The position numbers and the translations under genes were made by a program. A stretch of 64,000 nt of DNA from Fragilaria crotonensis (taxonomy: Eukaryota; Bacillariophyta; Fragilariophyceae; Fragilariales; Fragilariaceae), in the NCBI GenBank assembly GCA_022925895.1, contig JAKSYS010000042.1:108348-172347 (forward strand). Direction: 5' to 3'. Below, piece by piece: positions 35,436 to 45,023 of the stretch (the first letter of the stretch is position 1; each line of letters begins with the position of its first letter). The notes under the pieces are model-generated. The model worked only from the letters and a program-made list of their open reading frames with translations. It made no database searches and had not been told where the DNA came from.

Positions 35436-36153
35436 TCAGCTTTCGCGCCAGCCCAACCGCTGGATCCAATTCGTAAGGATAGAATTCGAGTCTTTCTTCA
35501 TGATTTCGTCCGACAAATACTTCCTCTGAATGTAATCCATCTCCTCATCCTCCGACATGCCCTTCGTCGCAATCTTATCAGGATCATCCTTGCTGAAATC
35601 CATCCCGGACCAGCCCTCAATGTCTGCCCTTCGTTTTCGACCCCAGACCCTCGAAGAATCAAACGCCTCCTGAAAAGATCTGAATCCGCAAGCATAAAAC
35701 GATACTATTTTTGAGAAAGGTAAGGTATTAGTCACGAGCTCCTCCTATTCATGGCGGAAACAAAGTACACCTATCCCGAACATGACTCACATGCTCAACA
35801 GCTGCAAAACTACCCAAACTGAGCATCGTCCCGATACCAAAGGCTCGCGCTGCTAGCATTCGCCCATCTACAGTAAATTTGAGCGGCGGAGGTCGTTTCC
35901 CTAAAGCTTCGACTGCCTTGCGATGTGCCAACTCTTTGGCCTCCTTCTCCGCCTCTTTCACTTGCTTCTGGAAGCCGGAATAGGCTCCAAGGCACAGGGG
36001 AACTGCGGCAATCAGAAACACATGAGCTGGTTCAATCCCAAATGGTCCTACAATTCGGTCGGATGATCGTTCGGTTGATAGTACTGTTGGAGCACTTGTC
36101 GCAGATGATTTGTTTCCGCTATCACCGTTTTGTGCATCCATGGTGAGTTTCAT
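35436..36153 (-). CDS. Small two-helix membrane protein, TMEM242-like
   Basis: Exons 36153-35791 and 35669-35436, joined in phase 0 across a 121-bp GTGAGT..TTTTCAG intron, give 198 residues. Start taken at ATG 36153 (MKLTMDAQ); ATG 36141, with a better context (ACCATGG), is possible. Two hydrophobic helices are visible: AHVFLIAAVPLCLGAYSGF and LAARAFGIGTMLSLGSFAAV. They are separated by a charged, coiled-coil-like segment (KQVKEAEKEAKELAHRKAVE). The A-A-R-A-F/L-G-x-G-T pattern of the second helix resembles TMEM242, a mitochondrial inner-membrane assembly factor. The resemblance is short, so this is tentative. The C-terminus is acidic and soluble. Confidence 0.5.
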
Positions 36154-36636
36154 TTCTTTTGGTGAACTGGGTGAACTATGCACAGTTAATCAGAGTACGG
36201 CGAGTGTCGGAAATCGGAATGTGAAGCATGGTCGGACAGTAAAAATGTTGACCAGTAAACGTACATCACGTATCATCTACTAGTGAACCACCAACTACTA
36301 GTAGCTACCTATGGGCTACGCTGGCGTAGAGTCTGGAGTATCACGTACAGTATCACGTATCACGTACAAGTATCACGTATCACGTATCACGTATCACGTA
36401 TCATACTGTAGTTTCGGTTTCCGTCGTTTACGGTATACGTTGCTGGTACCAGCACTGCCGGTAACTGAACAGTATTCATGATGTGGATGAGTTCGTTTAA
36501 TGTAGTACAAGTCTCTACTGCCACGACGGAGTGGAGGAGTCCTACTTGTGGTATAGGGTATAGCACTGGATCAGAAGATTGTTGAAGACGTAATTACGTG
36601 CCCTTGCTAATCCACTCACAGGCAACGAGCTGTCAA
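36154..36636. other. Intergenic spacer containing a 7-bp tandem repeat
   Basis: This lies upstream of the small membrane protein gene and downstream of the TAF-like gene. Apart from the TATCACG array listed separately, it holds short GTAC-rich words and no gene. Confidence 0.5.
36339..36404. repeat. (TATCACG)n microsatellite
   Basis: TATCACG units start at 36339, 36351, 36358, 36371, 36378, 36385 and 36392, with a partial unit at 36399. Short TACAG and TACAA interruptions separate the first units. Each unit junction creates an overlapping CACGTAT word. Confidence 0.9.
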
Positions 36637-37748
36637 CTACTTTGGAGCTGGGGATACGGCAATCATTGGCGTTGCTGCTCGACTAATCGACGAAGATTCT
36701 GGGGCACTGTCTGCCGATCTGCTTTCCTTCGTTGGCGACGGTTTGGGCGTCCTGGAACGCGATTCCCCATTCTCACCATGCTCGGTGTCGTCGATGTCTT
36801 CAGCGTCCTCGTCCATTTCAGCATCATCGGTTGCTACTCCGTCTCCTGCGTCTGTCGGCGACGTTGGCTCTACGGCTTCCATGGGTATCGCCCCCAGACC
36901 CACTTTACCTGTCAACTTGAAATGCCAAGCCTCCAGTGGACGTTCAAGGTCTCTCAATAGCAGCATGGAATCCTCCTCTGCATCCTCCTCTTCATCCACC
37001 TCAGGAAAACCTCCGTAGTATTCATCATAATAGCGTTCTTCTTCATCCAACGAATCTTCGTCGAGGAATTCATCGTCACCGATAGTTTCTTCTACCGTTT
37101 TCGTTCCGTTGGTTTCCTCCTCGACCGGTTCACTCTTTTTGACGTTCTTTTTCTTAGCAGCATTCGGCTTATTCTCCGCAGCGCCAGCTCGGTGGGACAG
37201 TTCCCTTGCTGCAGCCACAGCGGCTGCATGCGCTTGTAGCTTTTGCGACGTTCGTTCTAATTTCCGTCGCTTTCTGTAATCAGAATCCTGCTGATAGAGC
37301 GAGACATGCTTTCTGCGCCTCGCAGACTCTTCTTTGCTCAGCTCCTGGCCCGACAAACGCCGATCCCGACAGACGACACCCTGTTGCAAGACCGTCGCTA
37401 GAAATCTATCCGCTGCAGCAGCAGTCAACATTGCGACAGTCTCGTCAAGATAACCTACACCCTGACGGTGCAGCATTCGGCGAGCGAGAGATGTGGCACA
37501 GTTGGACCACCGTCACGTTGTTGTTGCAATCTTCTCAAGAATTTTTGAAGCTTTTCATCCTCATTCTGTAGTGTGGCAGCTGCCAATTGTTGAGATGACT
37601 GACGTTGCAATACTGGAGCGCGTGCTCCTGATGTCGACGACGACAGCTGCCGCAGTGGCGGCGATGGTACTGCATGGGCAGTCGTTGTGGATGAAGGAGG
37701 CGGCAGGCCGAGTCTAGCTCTCTGCAATTCTACCATTCGTTCCGACAT
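36637..37748 (-). CDS. Nuclear protein with TAF-like histone-fold segment
   Basis: Two frames, 37748 to about 37505 and about 37505-36637, join into 370 residues if one base is restored at the C pair of the minus strand (plus GG at 37504-37505). The joined sequence reads NCATSLARRMLHRQGVGYLD followed by ETVAMLTAAAADRFLATVLQ and a basic segment (RRRKHVSLYQQDSDYRKRRK). The spacing of helices resembles TFIID TAF histone folds (TAF4/TAF10-like), which dimerise within TFIID or SAGA. The N-terminus is Ser/Thr/Gln-rich. The C-terminal half is strongly acidic (DEFLDEDSLDEEERYYDEYY) and low-complexity. The TAF assignment is tentative; a nuclear location is likely from composition. Confidence 0.5.
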
Positions 37749-38757
37749 TTTGGGCGTGAATATCTAAATCGAGAGGTGTTTTGGTGTCTGGAAAGGTCGT
37801 TGCGGTGGTCTTTTATCCCAATTCGCGACTCGCTTGCGCCTCTTATAAGTTGATCCCCTTAGCACTTCTGCATACTCTTTTGCGCAAGTCTTGATTAAGT
37901 TGTCGAAGATAGACCGAGAGACGCTCTGGGATGATAATCGAACTGCAGTGCTCGTGACGCACGAAATGATCAGAGAGAGGGAAAACTACTTTCGGTACTA
38001 GTGTTCAAAACTGTTCGACCCCTTCTTTTCAACCCTCCAGTCGCGTATCGTTCAAAAGTGTCGAATGTTGATGGTCAGCAACGAGGGCGTTCAAATAGTG
38101 GGTTGGATCTCGACGATGAGAAATGATTACAGCGCCGGGGAACGTCAAACGAGGCGACCTCGACGGTTTCATGCCTCTGATGAGCAAGGATACTTACCAG
38201 AAGTCACACATGTTCTACACCCCTATAAAAAACCAACAGAGCGTGTACCCAACTGCCAACGACGGGTATCGGAAAAATCCATGGCATTCCCTCTCGGCCA
38301 CACAAAAACAAGGATTGTAACACCAACAAAAATAACCGTTGCACATCGGCATAGTGAATTAGCTAGGTGAGGGTTGAGGTTGCGAATGTCGTTCCTCATA
38401 TTGCAGTTTTAGTCCTCCAGCCTCCAGTAGCCGTTGTCTTTAACGGAGGACGTGCTCTGCGTCTCCGTACTACAGTGCCAGGAATTCCGAACCCATACAT
38501 AAGTATTCCGAGTGTACTGTATGATATATGTAGCACTCTTGTATGCTACTGTTTGAATCTTCGCGCTACGGATGTAGATGAGCATGAAACTCCAATTCTC
38601 CTACTTGTACCTAGTTTCCAGCGTGTCAACTTGTCAACTGTCAACATTCAACATACAGCATCTCTGCATAATTCTGGATCCATTCCGTCACACATGCATT
38701 GTTCGCATCGACATCGTAAGCGTCAACCGAAGCTACCGCGCCTCTCTAGCACTCGCG
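37749..38757. other. 1-kb intergenic region; one doubtful small ORF
   Basis: This region lies between the TAF-like gene (leftward) and the GDLT-repeat gene (rightward), so it should contain both promoters. A 65-codon + strand frame at 38123-38320 (MITAPGNVKRGDLDGF...) has plausible composition but no family and could be chance. Nothing else is recognised. Confidence 0.4.
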
Positions 38758-39597
38758 ATGTTCACCACTCGTCGAATCCTTCTAATAGTACTACTCCACG
38801 TCACCACCTGCCAAGGATTCGTACCACCGCCGACACGACAGAATCATCATCGTCATGTAACTGTTCTTTTCGACAACAAGAAGAGACAAAATGGGTACAA
38901 ATTCGGTGACTTGACCAAATCCCTACTGGGTACAACGGCCAAGGTCTTGATAGGCACGAAGGAAGAGTACCAATTCGGTGACATTACCAAAGGTGTGGTT
39001 AAGAAGGCAGCAGATGCGGTGAAGGAAATCAGTGGCAAAGATGATTATCAATTTGGTGATTTGACTCGCGCTTTGGATCGCAAGGCCAAGGAAAAGGCTG
39101 CGGAGTTCACGGGCAAGAGCGATTACCAAGTGGGAGATATCTCCAAGGAAATACTGCGCCGTGTCCGAGCTGGAGAGTACAAGGTGGAAGATATCATTTT
39201 GCTGGTGAAAATCATGGCGACTTTGGGAGCCGAGTTTAGTCCTCTGGCGAGCGTGCTGCCTGCGAAACTTCTGCTTGAAATGATGAATTATTCATTGGCC
39301 CAAGAAGTAGGGGGTAAGGTCTTGGAGATTGTCACTGGAACTCTGGATAAGCGCTTCAAGGAAGCCGTCACAGGCGATGCTGATTATGCTGTCGGTGATT
39401 TGACCAAGAAGGCTATTCTTAATTTTATCGGGAAGAAGGACGGAGAGTATGAGTTGGGAGATTTGACGAGGACGATATCACAAAGGCTGAAGGAAAAAGA
39501 TAGAAGTGGACCTGGTGTTACGATCGACGCAGAATTTGTCAAAGAGTTGGAGCAATGGGATGCTGCATTGAAACTGAACGATATCAAACATCTATGA
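38758..39597 (+). CDS. Plastid-type protein with repeated Y-x-F-G-D-L-T motifs
   Basis: A single exon of 279 residues from ATG 38758; in-frame upstream codons lack a better start. The signal peptide MFTTRRILLIVLLHVTTCQG is followed by FVPPPTRQNHHRH, which fits a bipartite plastid presequence cleaved before Phe. The mature part contains at least six copies of a short motif: GYKFGDLTK, EYQFGDITK, DYQFGDLTR, DYQVGDISK, DYAVGDLTK and EYELGDLTR. A diverged seventh, EYKVEDIIL, sits in the middle. The copies are separated by 20-30 residues of amphipathic Lys/Ala-rich helix. A hydrophobic stretch (LLVKIMATLGAEFSPLASVL) sits in the centre. I do not know a named family; no enzymatic motif is visible. 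A structural or membrane-associated plastid role is only a guess. Confidence 0.7.
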   Translation: MFTTRRILLIVLLHVTTCQGFVPPPTRQNHHRHVTVLFDNKKRQNGYKFGDLTKSLLGTTAKVLIGTKEEYQFGDITKGVVKKAADAVKEISGKDDYQFGDLTRALDRKAKEKAAEFTGKSDYQVGDISKEILRRVRAGEYKVEDIILLVKIMATLGAEFSPLASVLPAKLLLEMMNYSLAQEVGGKVLEIVTGTLDKRFKEAVTGDADYAVGDLTKKAILNFIGKKDGEYELGDLTRTISQRLKEKDRSGPGVTIDAEFVKELEQWDAALKLNDIKHL

Positions 39598-40196
39598 CAC
39601 CATGACAAAGGCGCAGATCAAAACGCTATGCAGCCGAAGAACCGCTTCTACAAGTGCCTAATAAGGTCGAGTCTATTACTCTTTGTACATTGACTTTGCG
39701 TGCGTTCGATGCGTGGGAAGTCGATACTCGTCAACGAGCCCAGGTACAAGTATGGATGGAGGGACGAGGTCCAACAACACTGCCTGCACATAGCACACAC
39801 GCGGGAAATTCGTTAGCTTTTCATGAGATTGGTGGAGTCATCACGTACAACCATGTACTAATGGTACAAGTACTACTACTTCACGACTTTGCGACGATCT
39901 GGAACTTTGCATACCTCTCAATCTATAGTAGCAGTACTCGTAGGTCTACTACTAGTACTGTCGAGCCACTCCCTCGTACCCTGGGCGTACCAGTACGAGT
40001 ACTTGTACTCCATGAGTGTGTGCTTTCGCTGGTACTTATACTTGTACCGTACTTGTACATGAACCAGTCCAAGATCCTTCATCCGATTCTTGTTCCTTGG
40101 GTGGATTCGATGATTCGACAACAGATCTCACAACGGCACAAACCCAGGTCGCAGTCATAGTCGCAATCCTCCTGAACCCGTCGTTTCCAGCTCGTC
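39598..40196. other. Intergenic spacer, GTAC-rich; nothing recognised
   Basis: The spacer contains dense GTAC/TACTTGTAC words at 39840-40060 just upstream of the nuclease gene. Open frames here continue without motifs and are judged spurious. Confidence 0.5.
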
Positions 40197-40960
40197 ATGG
40201 GATGGTTCGGACCTGGAAAGGACGATGAGACCAAATTTACAACTTCCTGGCTCTCGGATTACATCAAGATTTCGCCCGACACTTTGTCAAAATTAGAACA
40301 TGTCACAACGGCTTATTCCACCTCTCAAATGCTTTTCATTGGATCAGCGTGTACGGCTGCCTTTGTCCTAGGCTTCCGCGCCGGCCGAATCCGTCCCATG
40401 TTCCGACGCTTTTCCGACGTGACGGAAATTCCGTCGTCGGATTTGGGATCATCGGCGCCGTGGTTGACGGGAAGAGTCGTCTCTGTCAGTGACGGCGATA
40501 CTCTTCGGTTTTGGCATATCCCGTCCCGTTTGCATGCGTCCAAGCCAGATTCGGAGGCAAAATTGTCAGAACAGACTCTTCCGATCCGAATCTGTACCAT
40601 TGATACGCCAGAGACTGCCAAATTCGGCAAGCCAGGTCAACCATTTGGGGAAGATGCCAAGGACTATCTCTCAAAGCTGCTATTGGATAAAAGTGTGAAA
40701 TTCAGTTGCTAACGAAGGATCAGTACGGCCGTGCTGTAGGACAAGTCAGACGTCGAGGTTGGTTTCGATTTACCTATGCGGATGAGTACATGCTCAAGGC
40801 TGGTTTCGCGGAAGTCTATCTCGGCAACGGAGCGGTATACGGTGCGAAGGGTAAAGACTATTACCTCCAGCTTCAAGACCGGGCGCAGAAGGCTAAGAAG
40901 GGACAGTGGTCCCAGAAAAATCGTGAGTCTGCAGCTGACTTCAAGGCTCGAACAAAATAG
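40197..40960 (+). CDS. Membrane-anchored staphylococcal-nuclease-like protein (LCL3-like)
   Basis: Two frames, 40197 to about 40704 and about 40705-40960, join into 254 residues if one base is restored near TTCAG at 40701-40705. The break falls in the middle of a conserved strand (DKSVKF | QLLTKDQYGRAVGQV). An N-terminal hydrophobic segment (MLFIGSACTAAFVLGFRAG) would anchor it. The SNase fold is clear: GRVVSVSDGDTLRFWHIP, then IRICTIDTPETAKFGKPGQP and YGRAVGQV. These supply the expected catalytic Arg (IRI), Glu (PET) and Arg (YGR) and the metal-binding Asp. FGKPGQPFGEDA closely resembles fungal LCL3, a mitochondrial-associated endonuclease family. The target and location are not shown by sequence. 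Confidence 0.8.
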
Positions 40961-41235
40961 ACTACGTGAAGGGCGAAGATTGATCCATTCTGCATTACGG
41001 GGTAATCCAGTTTGTTTCGATGTCATCTCGGGAGCGTCCTTTCTTCTATCCGGTATTTCAGTTAACTGATTCAGACTCCCGCCACAGGGAAATGTCTCAG
41101 CGAGCACTGGTACCCTACAGGTGGTCCTGAAATGCGATGAAGCTCACATGAGCTGCAATGTAGGCAGCTCTAAGATTAGATACTAAACGATGCATTGCAC
41201 TTGTGACTAATAATACTTGACGGAGAAGGTACGTT

Positions 41236-42688
41236 TCACGAGGACTCCATTTTCCGTCTTGATCCAGCCAAATGTGCATCCGAATCAGCAAACAGTGTGC
41301 TGAGAACGTAGGCTTGACTCAACAAGATTTCAATCTCTGTATCACCCCAGTCATCCGTCGGCATTCGCTGCATGAAGCCGAACAATTCATCGAATTCCAT
41401 CGACTGCAACTGTGACGAAAACTGGCAGAGGAAAGCGGCACATACATAGACGTGAAAGCTGGAAAAGCCACCGTCTCCCTCGGAGATATACGTATCCCAT
41501 AGTCGTTGCACGCATTTTGGATTGAACTCGCGCAGCAGCAAACAATTCATCCACTTGAACGAGAATTGCATGAATTCAATGCCTACGCTCTTGAGATAGT
41601 TCGTCAAATCGGAATCAATACGAGTCACTAGTTCTTCCAAACGCATCACCATGCGCTGAACGCCCGGTTGATCAGATGTGTAATGGTCTTGAATACCAGC
41701 CAAAAGTTTGGTAAGACACCAATAACAATCGGCTTCGACCTGTATAGCAACAATAGTGAGAAATTTTCCGCTGCGCAAAAGCACTCCTTGAAGACGGCAC
41801 TTCTACAAACAATCTTACCTCTTCCATGACAGCCTCCGTCACTTGTTTCATAACTTCACCATTTAACACGTTGTCAGCACTGCAATCTGGAAAGTAGTCT
41901 CCCAAGAAGACAACGATCAATGGTGTCGCCAAATCGTTGATTCCCTGAACATAACTGGACGCCGGATGCCGCATGGCCCAAACAAAGAGCAAACGACTCA
42001 GGGCCTTGCGAATGCGATCGTTTCGAAAGAGTCCCACCTCCGGTGCTGTCCTCGGCACATCCACCAAAACTTGTCGGAGGGTCTCTTGTTCTTGGACTGT
42101 ACGAACGTCATCGTCAATATCGTAATGCTGAAGGATGGCATCTTTGTATTCCACTCTCTTGCGAGCCAAGGTTTGGGCACGTCGCGCCTTGTTGGTGGGA
42201 AGGTATCCCAAGAGTATCTTCCACGCCAATGCTCGGCAGTGCGGAGGGATGCCGTTCCAACACAAGGCTTTGAGTTCCGTCATATTGACAATGTCGGCGA
42301 ACAAGGCGGCATCCAACTGTCTATCTTTGTAGGACGTGTTTCGGGTCATCGATGATTTTTTGTAATGGAAGCTGGCTTAGAGGCTCCTCCTTCCATGATC
42401 CGTTCCCAGGTGGTTTGTCTAGGACCATGGTTGGAATGTCGGGCATGCCTTGTCGTGTGGGCTTCGACAAGATTGGTGTAGGAGCTGGGGTTGCCATAGG
42501 CGTTCCTGTAGGTGTCATGCTAGTCGCACGAGGAGGAAGGCCTCTTGCATCGCCGTTGGCGTTCACCCGATCAGTATCATGGTCAGTTTTCTTTTCGGTA
42601 CAGGTACAGCGTCCGGCTCCTTCTCTTCTTCTGTGAACCTCAAGCTCCGACGTAAGAATCCAGGGAGTCCCTTCGGCTGAGAGGACAT
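41236..42688 (-). CDS. TBC-domain Rab GTPase-activating protein (TBC1D22-like)
   Basis: Exon 2 (41739-41236) and the downstream part of exon 1 (to 41819) are joined by a 79-bp GTAAGA..ATACAG intron. The TBC domain is clear: LKALCWNGIPPHCRALAWKI, LLGYLPTNKARR, then YVQGINDLATPLIVVFLGDY (containing the Y-x-Q-G-x-N-D box) and LLLREFNPKCVQRLWDTYI. TBC proteins stimulate Rab GTP hydrolysis with an Arg and a Gln finger; the Q of YVQG is present. The first motif lacks the usual R in IPxxxR order by eye, reading IPPHCRALAW. The N-terminal 120 residues (from ATG 42688, MSSQPKGLPGFLRR) are reached through two compensating single-base breaks, at the T runs 42587-42595 and the GGG 42343-42345. With both corrected the protein is 457 residues. 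Otherwise it would start at ATG 42349. Confidence 0.8.
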
Positions 42689-43555
42689 GGTTTGTAGGAT
42701 TAAGGACTAGAATGTACTCCGGTGTGTCGCACGTGACTGTTGCGAGTTGATGACTGGCGAGGAGATTCTACCGGTAGTTCGCGACTTGGGACGTGACCTT
42801 TGAGACTTTCGCCTTATTCGTCAAAACACCGTGACACACACTCACTTTCACCTGACCACGATATGATCTATAAAGAGCAAGGCCGCAACGGCATACAGGC
42901 AAATACACACCCACTCCAACTTCACCGACCGCGAGCAACTATTGTGGTGCTGTCGTGATGCTGTTCGGATGTTCGGATCACTGTAGTATCGTTCTTGCAC
43001 ACTGATGGTGCGCATTGCGCATCATGATTCGTAGATTGCGGTCATTGACGAGTTACACGCACCATCGCACTCCCCAACAGAAGTAGCAAGTAGTACAGTA
43101 CTTTTAGTAAGAGGGTGCCGTACTCCAGTACTTACATAGGCAGCTCTCTTTATCTTTTATGCCAGGTGGACTCCCAGTACACATAGCTACATACTAAGTG
43201 TAGTAGAGCAACGGAAATATGAAAGATGTGCCTTTGCTGCGCACGAGCGAATATGACAATATATGACGTGTCCTGTACGCCATGATATATTTCGTTACTA
43301 TCATACGCCACATACCACTATATGGACTATGCACTATGCACTATACTGCATAATGCATACACTCATTATTACGGCGCGGGGATTTCAAAATCATCAAGGC
43401 TGAGAGTATTATTTTATGGCAGTACCAGCTCGTGCCACAGACCAAAACCTTGACAGTTTGACGTCTCCGTCTAAACCTCGACCGAGACTCGGAGAACAAG
43501 CGATTACTGTCCTAGACCAAACCTGTTGAATCTTACATGCGAAGTCTTGCCCATC
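42689..43555. other. Divergent intergenic region; no gene seen
   Basis: This 867-bp spacer between the TBC gene (leftward) and HUS1 (rightward) should hold both promoters. It contains short GTAC-rich words at 43090-43180 and a run of TATG/CACTATA-type words at 43250-43350. No specific regulatory site is assigned. Confidence 0.5.
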
Positions 43556-44709
43556 ATGAGATTCAAAGCGGAACTCGCTATCGAACAAGTGCAATTGCTG
43601 TATTCACTGATAGGACCAATCTCCCGAATCTCCACCCAAGCCATTGTCTATTTGGATCCAGAATTCATCCGGCTGTCCAGCCGAGACGGAGATGGCATAT
43701 CGTGCTTTGCCGAACTCAAAGTAAGAGGCGGCATCTTTCTATCGCACAAGATTGAGAGTGTCGCGGACAACGCCATTGTCTTTGAAATTGATTTGCTGCA
43801 ATGGAGAGGCGCTATGCAAAGCATTTTGGGGGAACGAAATGATGGAGTTCAACAATCCCAACAAGATGGCGGAAGATCTGCAGATAATATTTATCCCTCC
43901 CACAATGGCAGTGCCGCCACCACCATCATGAAACTCGCCAAACGCCACGGCGGTATCGCGTGTCTATGTGTGGATGGCAAGTGCGCCGGTGCTGCGGTAG
44001 ACGTTTATCATGCTATACCCATCCGCATTATGCGAGCAGGTGATATGCAGTGAGTTCGACTGACTTGTCTACCGAAATTTACCCAACACTGACCCATCTC
44101 TCATCCCGCCTTCCTTCACTTTCCAGGTACCACTTGCCACCGCTGATTCAATTGCCCGACGTACAGCTAGAAATAACTAACAGGAAGGCTTTGCGGGTTG
44201 TAGTCGAACGACTCAAAACCATTTCACCAATTGGTACGACCATTCTGATACTCTTCTTCCTGATTTGTCCAAGCACAGGCTACCTTTTGTTCGCAAATGA
44301 TTCTGTCGACTCACTCACCTGTGTTCCCATCATTACAACACTAGCCTATCTGGAAGGATCCATGGCCGGGGAGTTGACCCTCCGTGTGGATAGTGACGGA
44401 TCTTCGATTCGGACTTTTTTCTCGAAGTGGGTGCCACGCTTCGATGACACGAAATCATCCCAGAACAGCAGTAGTCAAACCACCAACAGCGATCCCGAAA
44501 TTGCCACTTGTGTGTTGAAGGTGGACACGAAAAAGCTATCCGCTGCGCTTCAATGGCAAGCGACCATGCATAAAAATGTCAGTTCCGCCTTGCTCTGCAT
44601 GGTGGAGAATGAAATGCTGGTGGTGCATGTTTTGTTGTCACCCGCATCTGTTGGATTCTTTACATATTATGTGCCTGTACACTTCTTGTCGTCCTCCGAA
44701 TTGGATTGA
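43556..44709 (+). CDS. HUS1: HUS1 checkpoint clamp subunit (9-1-1 complex)
   Basis: Exons 43556-44049, 44127-44233 and 44345-44709 join to 321 residues; introns are 77 and 111 bp. The start MRFKAELAIEQVQLLYSLIG matches the first HUS1 helix (human begins MKFRAKI). IYLDP-like (IVYLDPEFIRL), ISCFAEL, FEIDLLQWRGAMQSI and YHAIPIRIM follow the PCNA-like fold. The second half has LPDVQLEI, ELTLRVDSD and the end strand VGFFTYYVPVHFL. HUS1 forms a heterotrimeric DNA clamp with RAD9 and RAD1 that recruits ATR activators. Intron 2 is exactly 37 codons long and lacks in-frame stops, so it could be read through; splicing restores the KTISPI-AYLEGSMAGEL alignment. Confidence 0.85.
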
Positions 44710-45023
44710 AAGGGGAGCATCAGACAGGAGTCAATGTGGGTTGATTTGAACACGAGTTTGTAAAATCACAACAAAATGAACCTTGGTTGTGGTGGAATCT
44801 TTTCATATGACAACAGCGGAGCGAGCAAAGCTTTCTACACCATTAGACATCGCAATTACTCAAATGTGGAACCACGTGGTTGCTTCCAGGTAGCGTATGC
44901 CATTCAGGATGGCACTTCTGAACCCGATCCTGCGGACGATGGACATGCTGCAATGCAGCGATCCTTAGCTAACAGAAAATGCATAGTTGCCAATTGATTC
45001 TTAAGATGGTCAATCTGAAACTT
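44710..45023. other. Convergent spacer; nothing recognised
   Basis: This 314-bp spacer lies between the 3' ends of HUS1 and the SAC3/GANP gene. A 73-codon + strand frame at 44776-44997 has no family match and probably represents 3' UTR sequence. Confidence 0.5.

Noticed and set aside
36637-37748. Firm naming as TAF4 or TAF10
   Set aside because: Only the helix spacing resembles TAF histone folds; no residue pattern is decisive.
38123-38320. 65-codon small protein gene
   Set aside because: Single short frame, no family, no splice or expression evidence; kept only as a note in the spacer entry.
40197-40960. Programmed ribosomal frameshifting in the nuclease and other broken genes
   Set aside because: Eight unrelated genes would need it, no slippery heptamer plus pseudoknot is evident, and both +1 and -1 corrections occur; consensus error is simpler.
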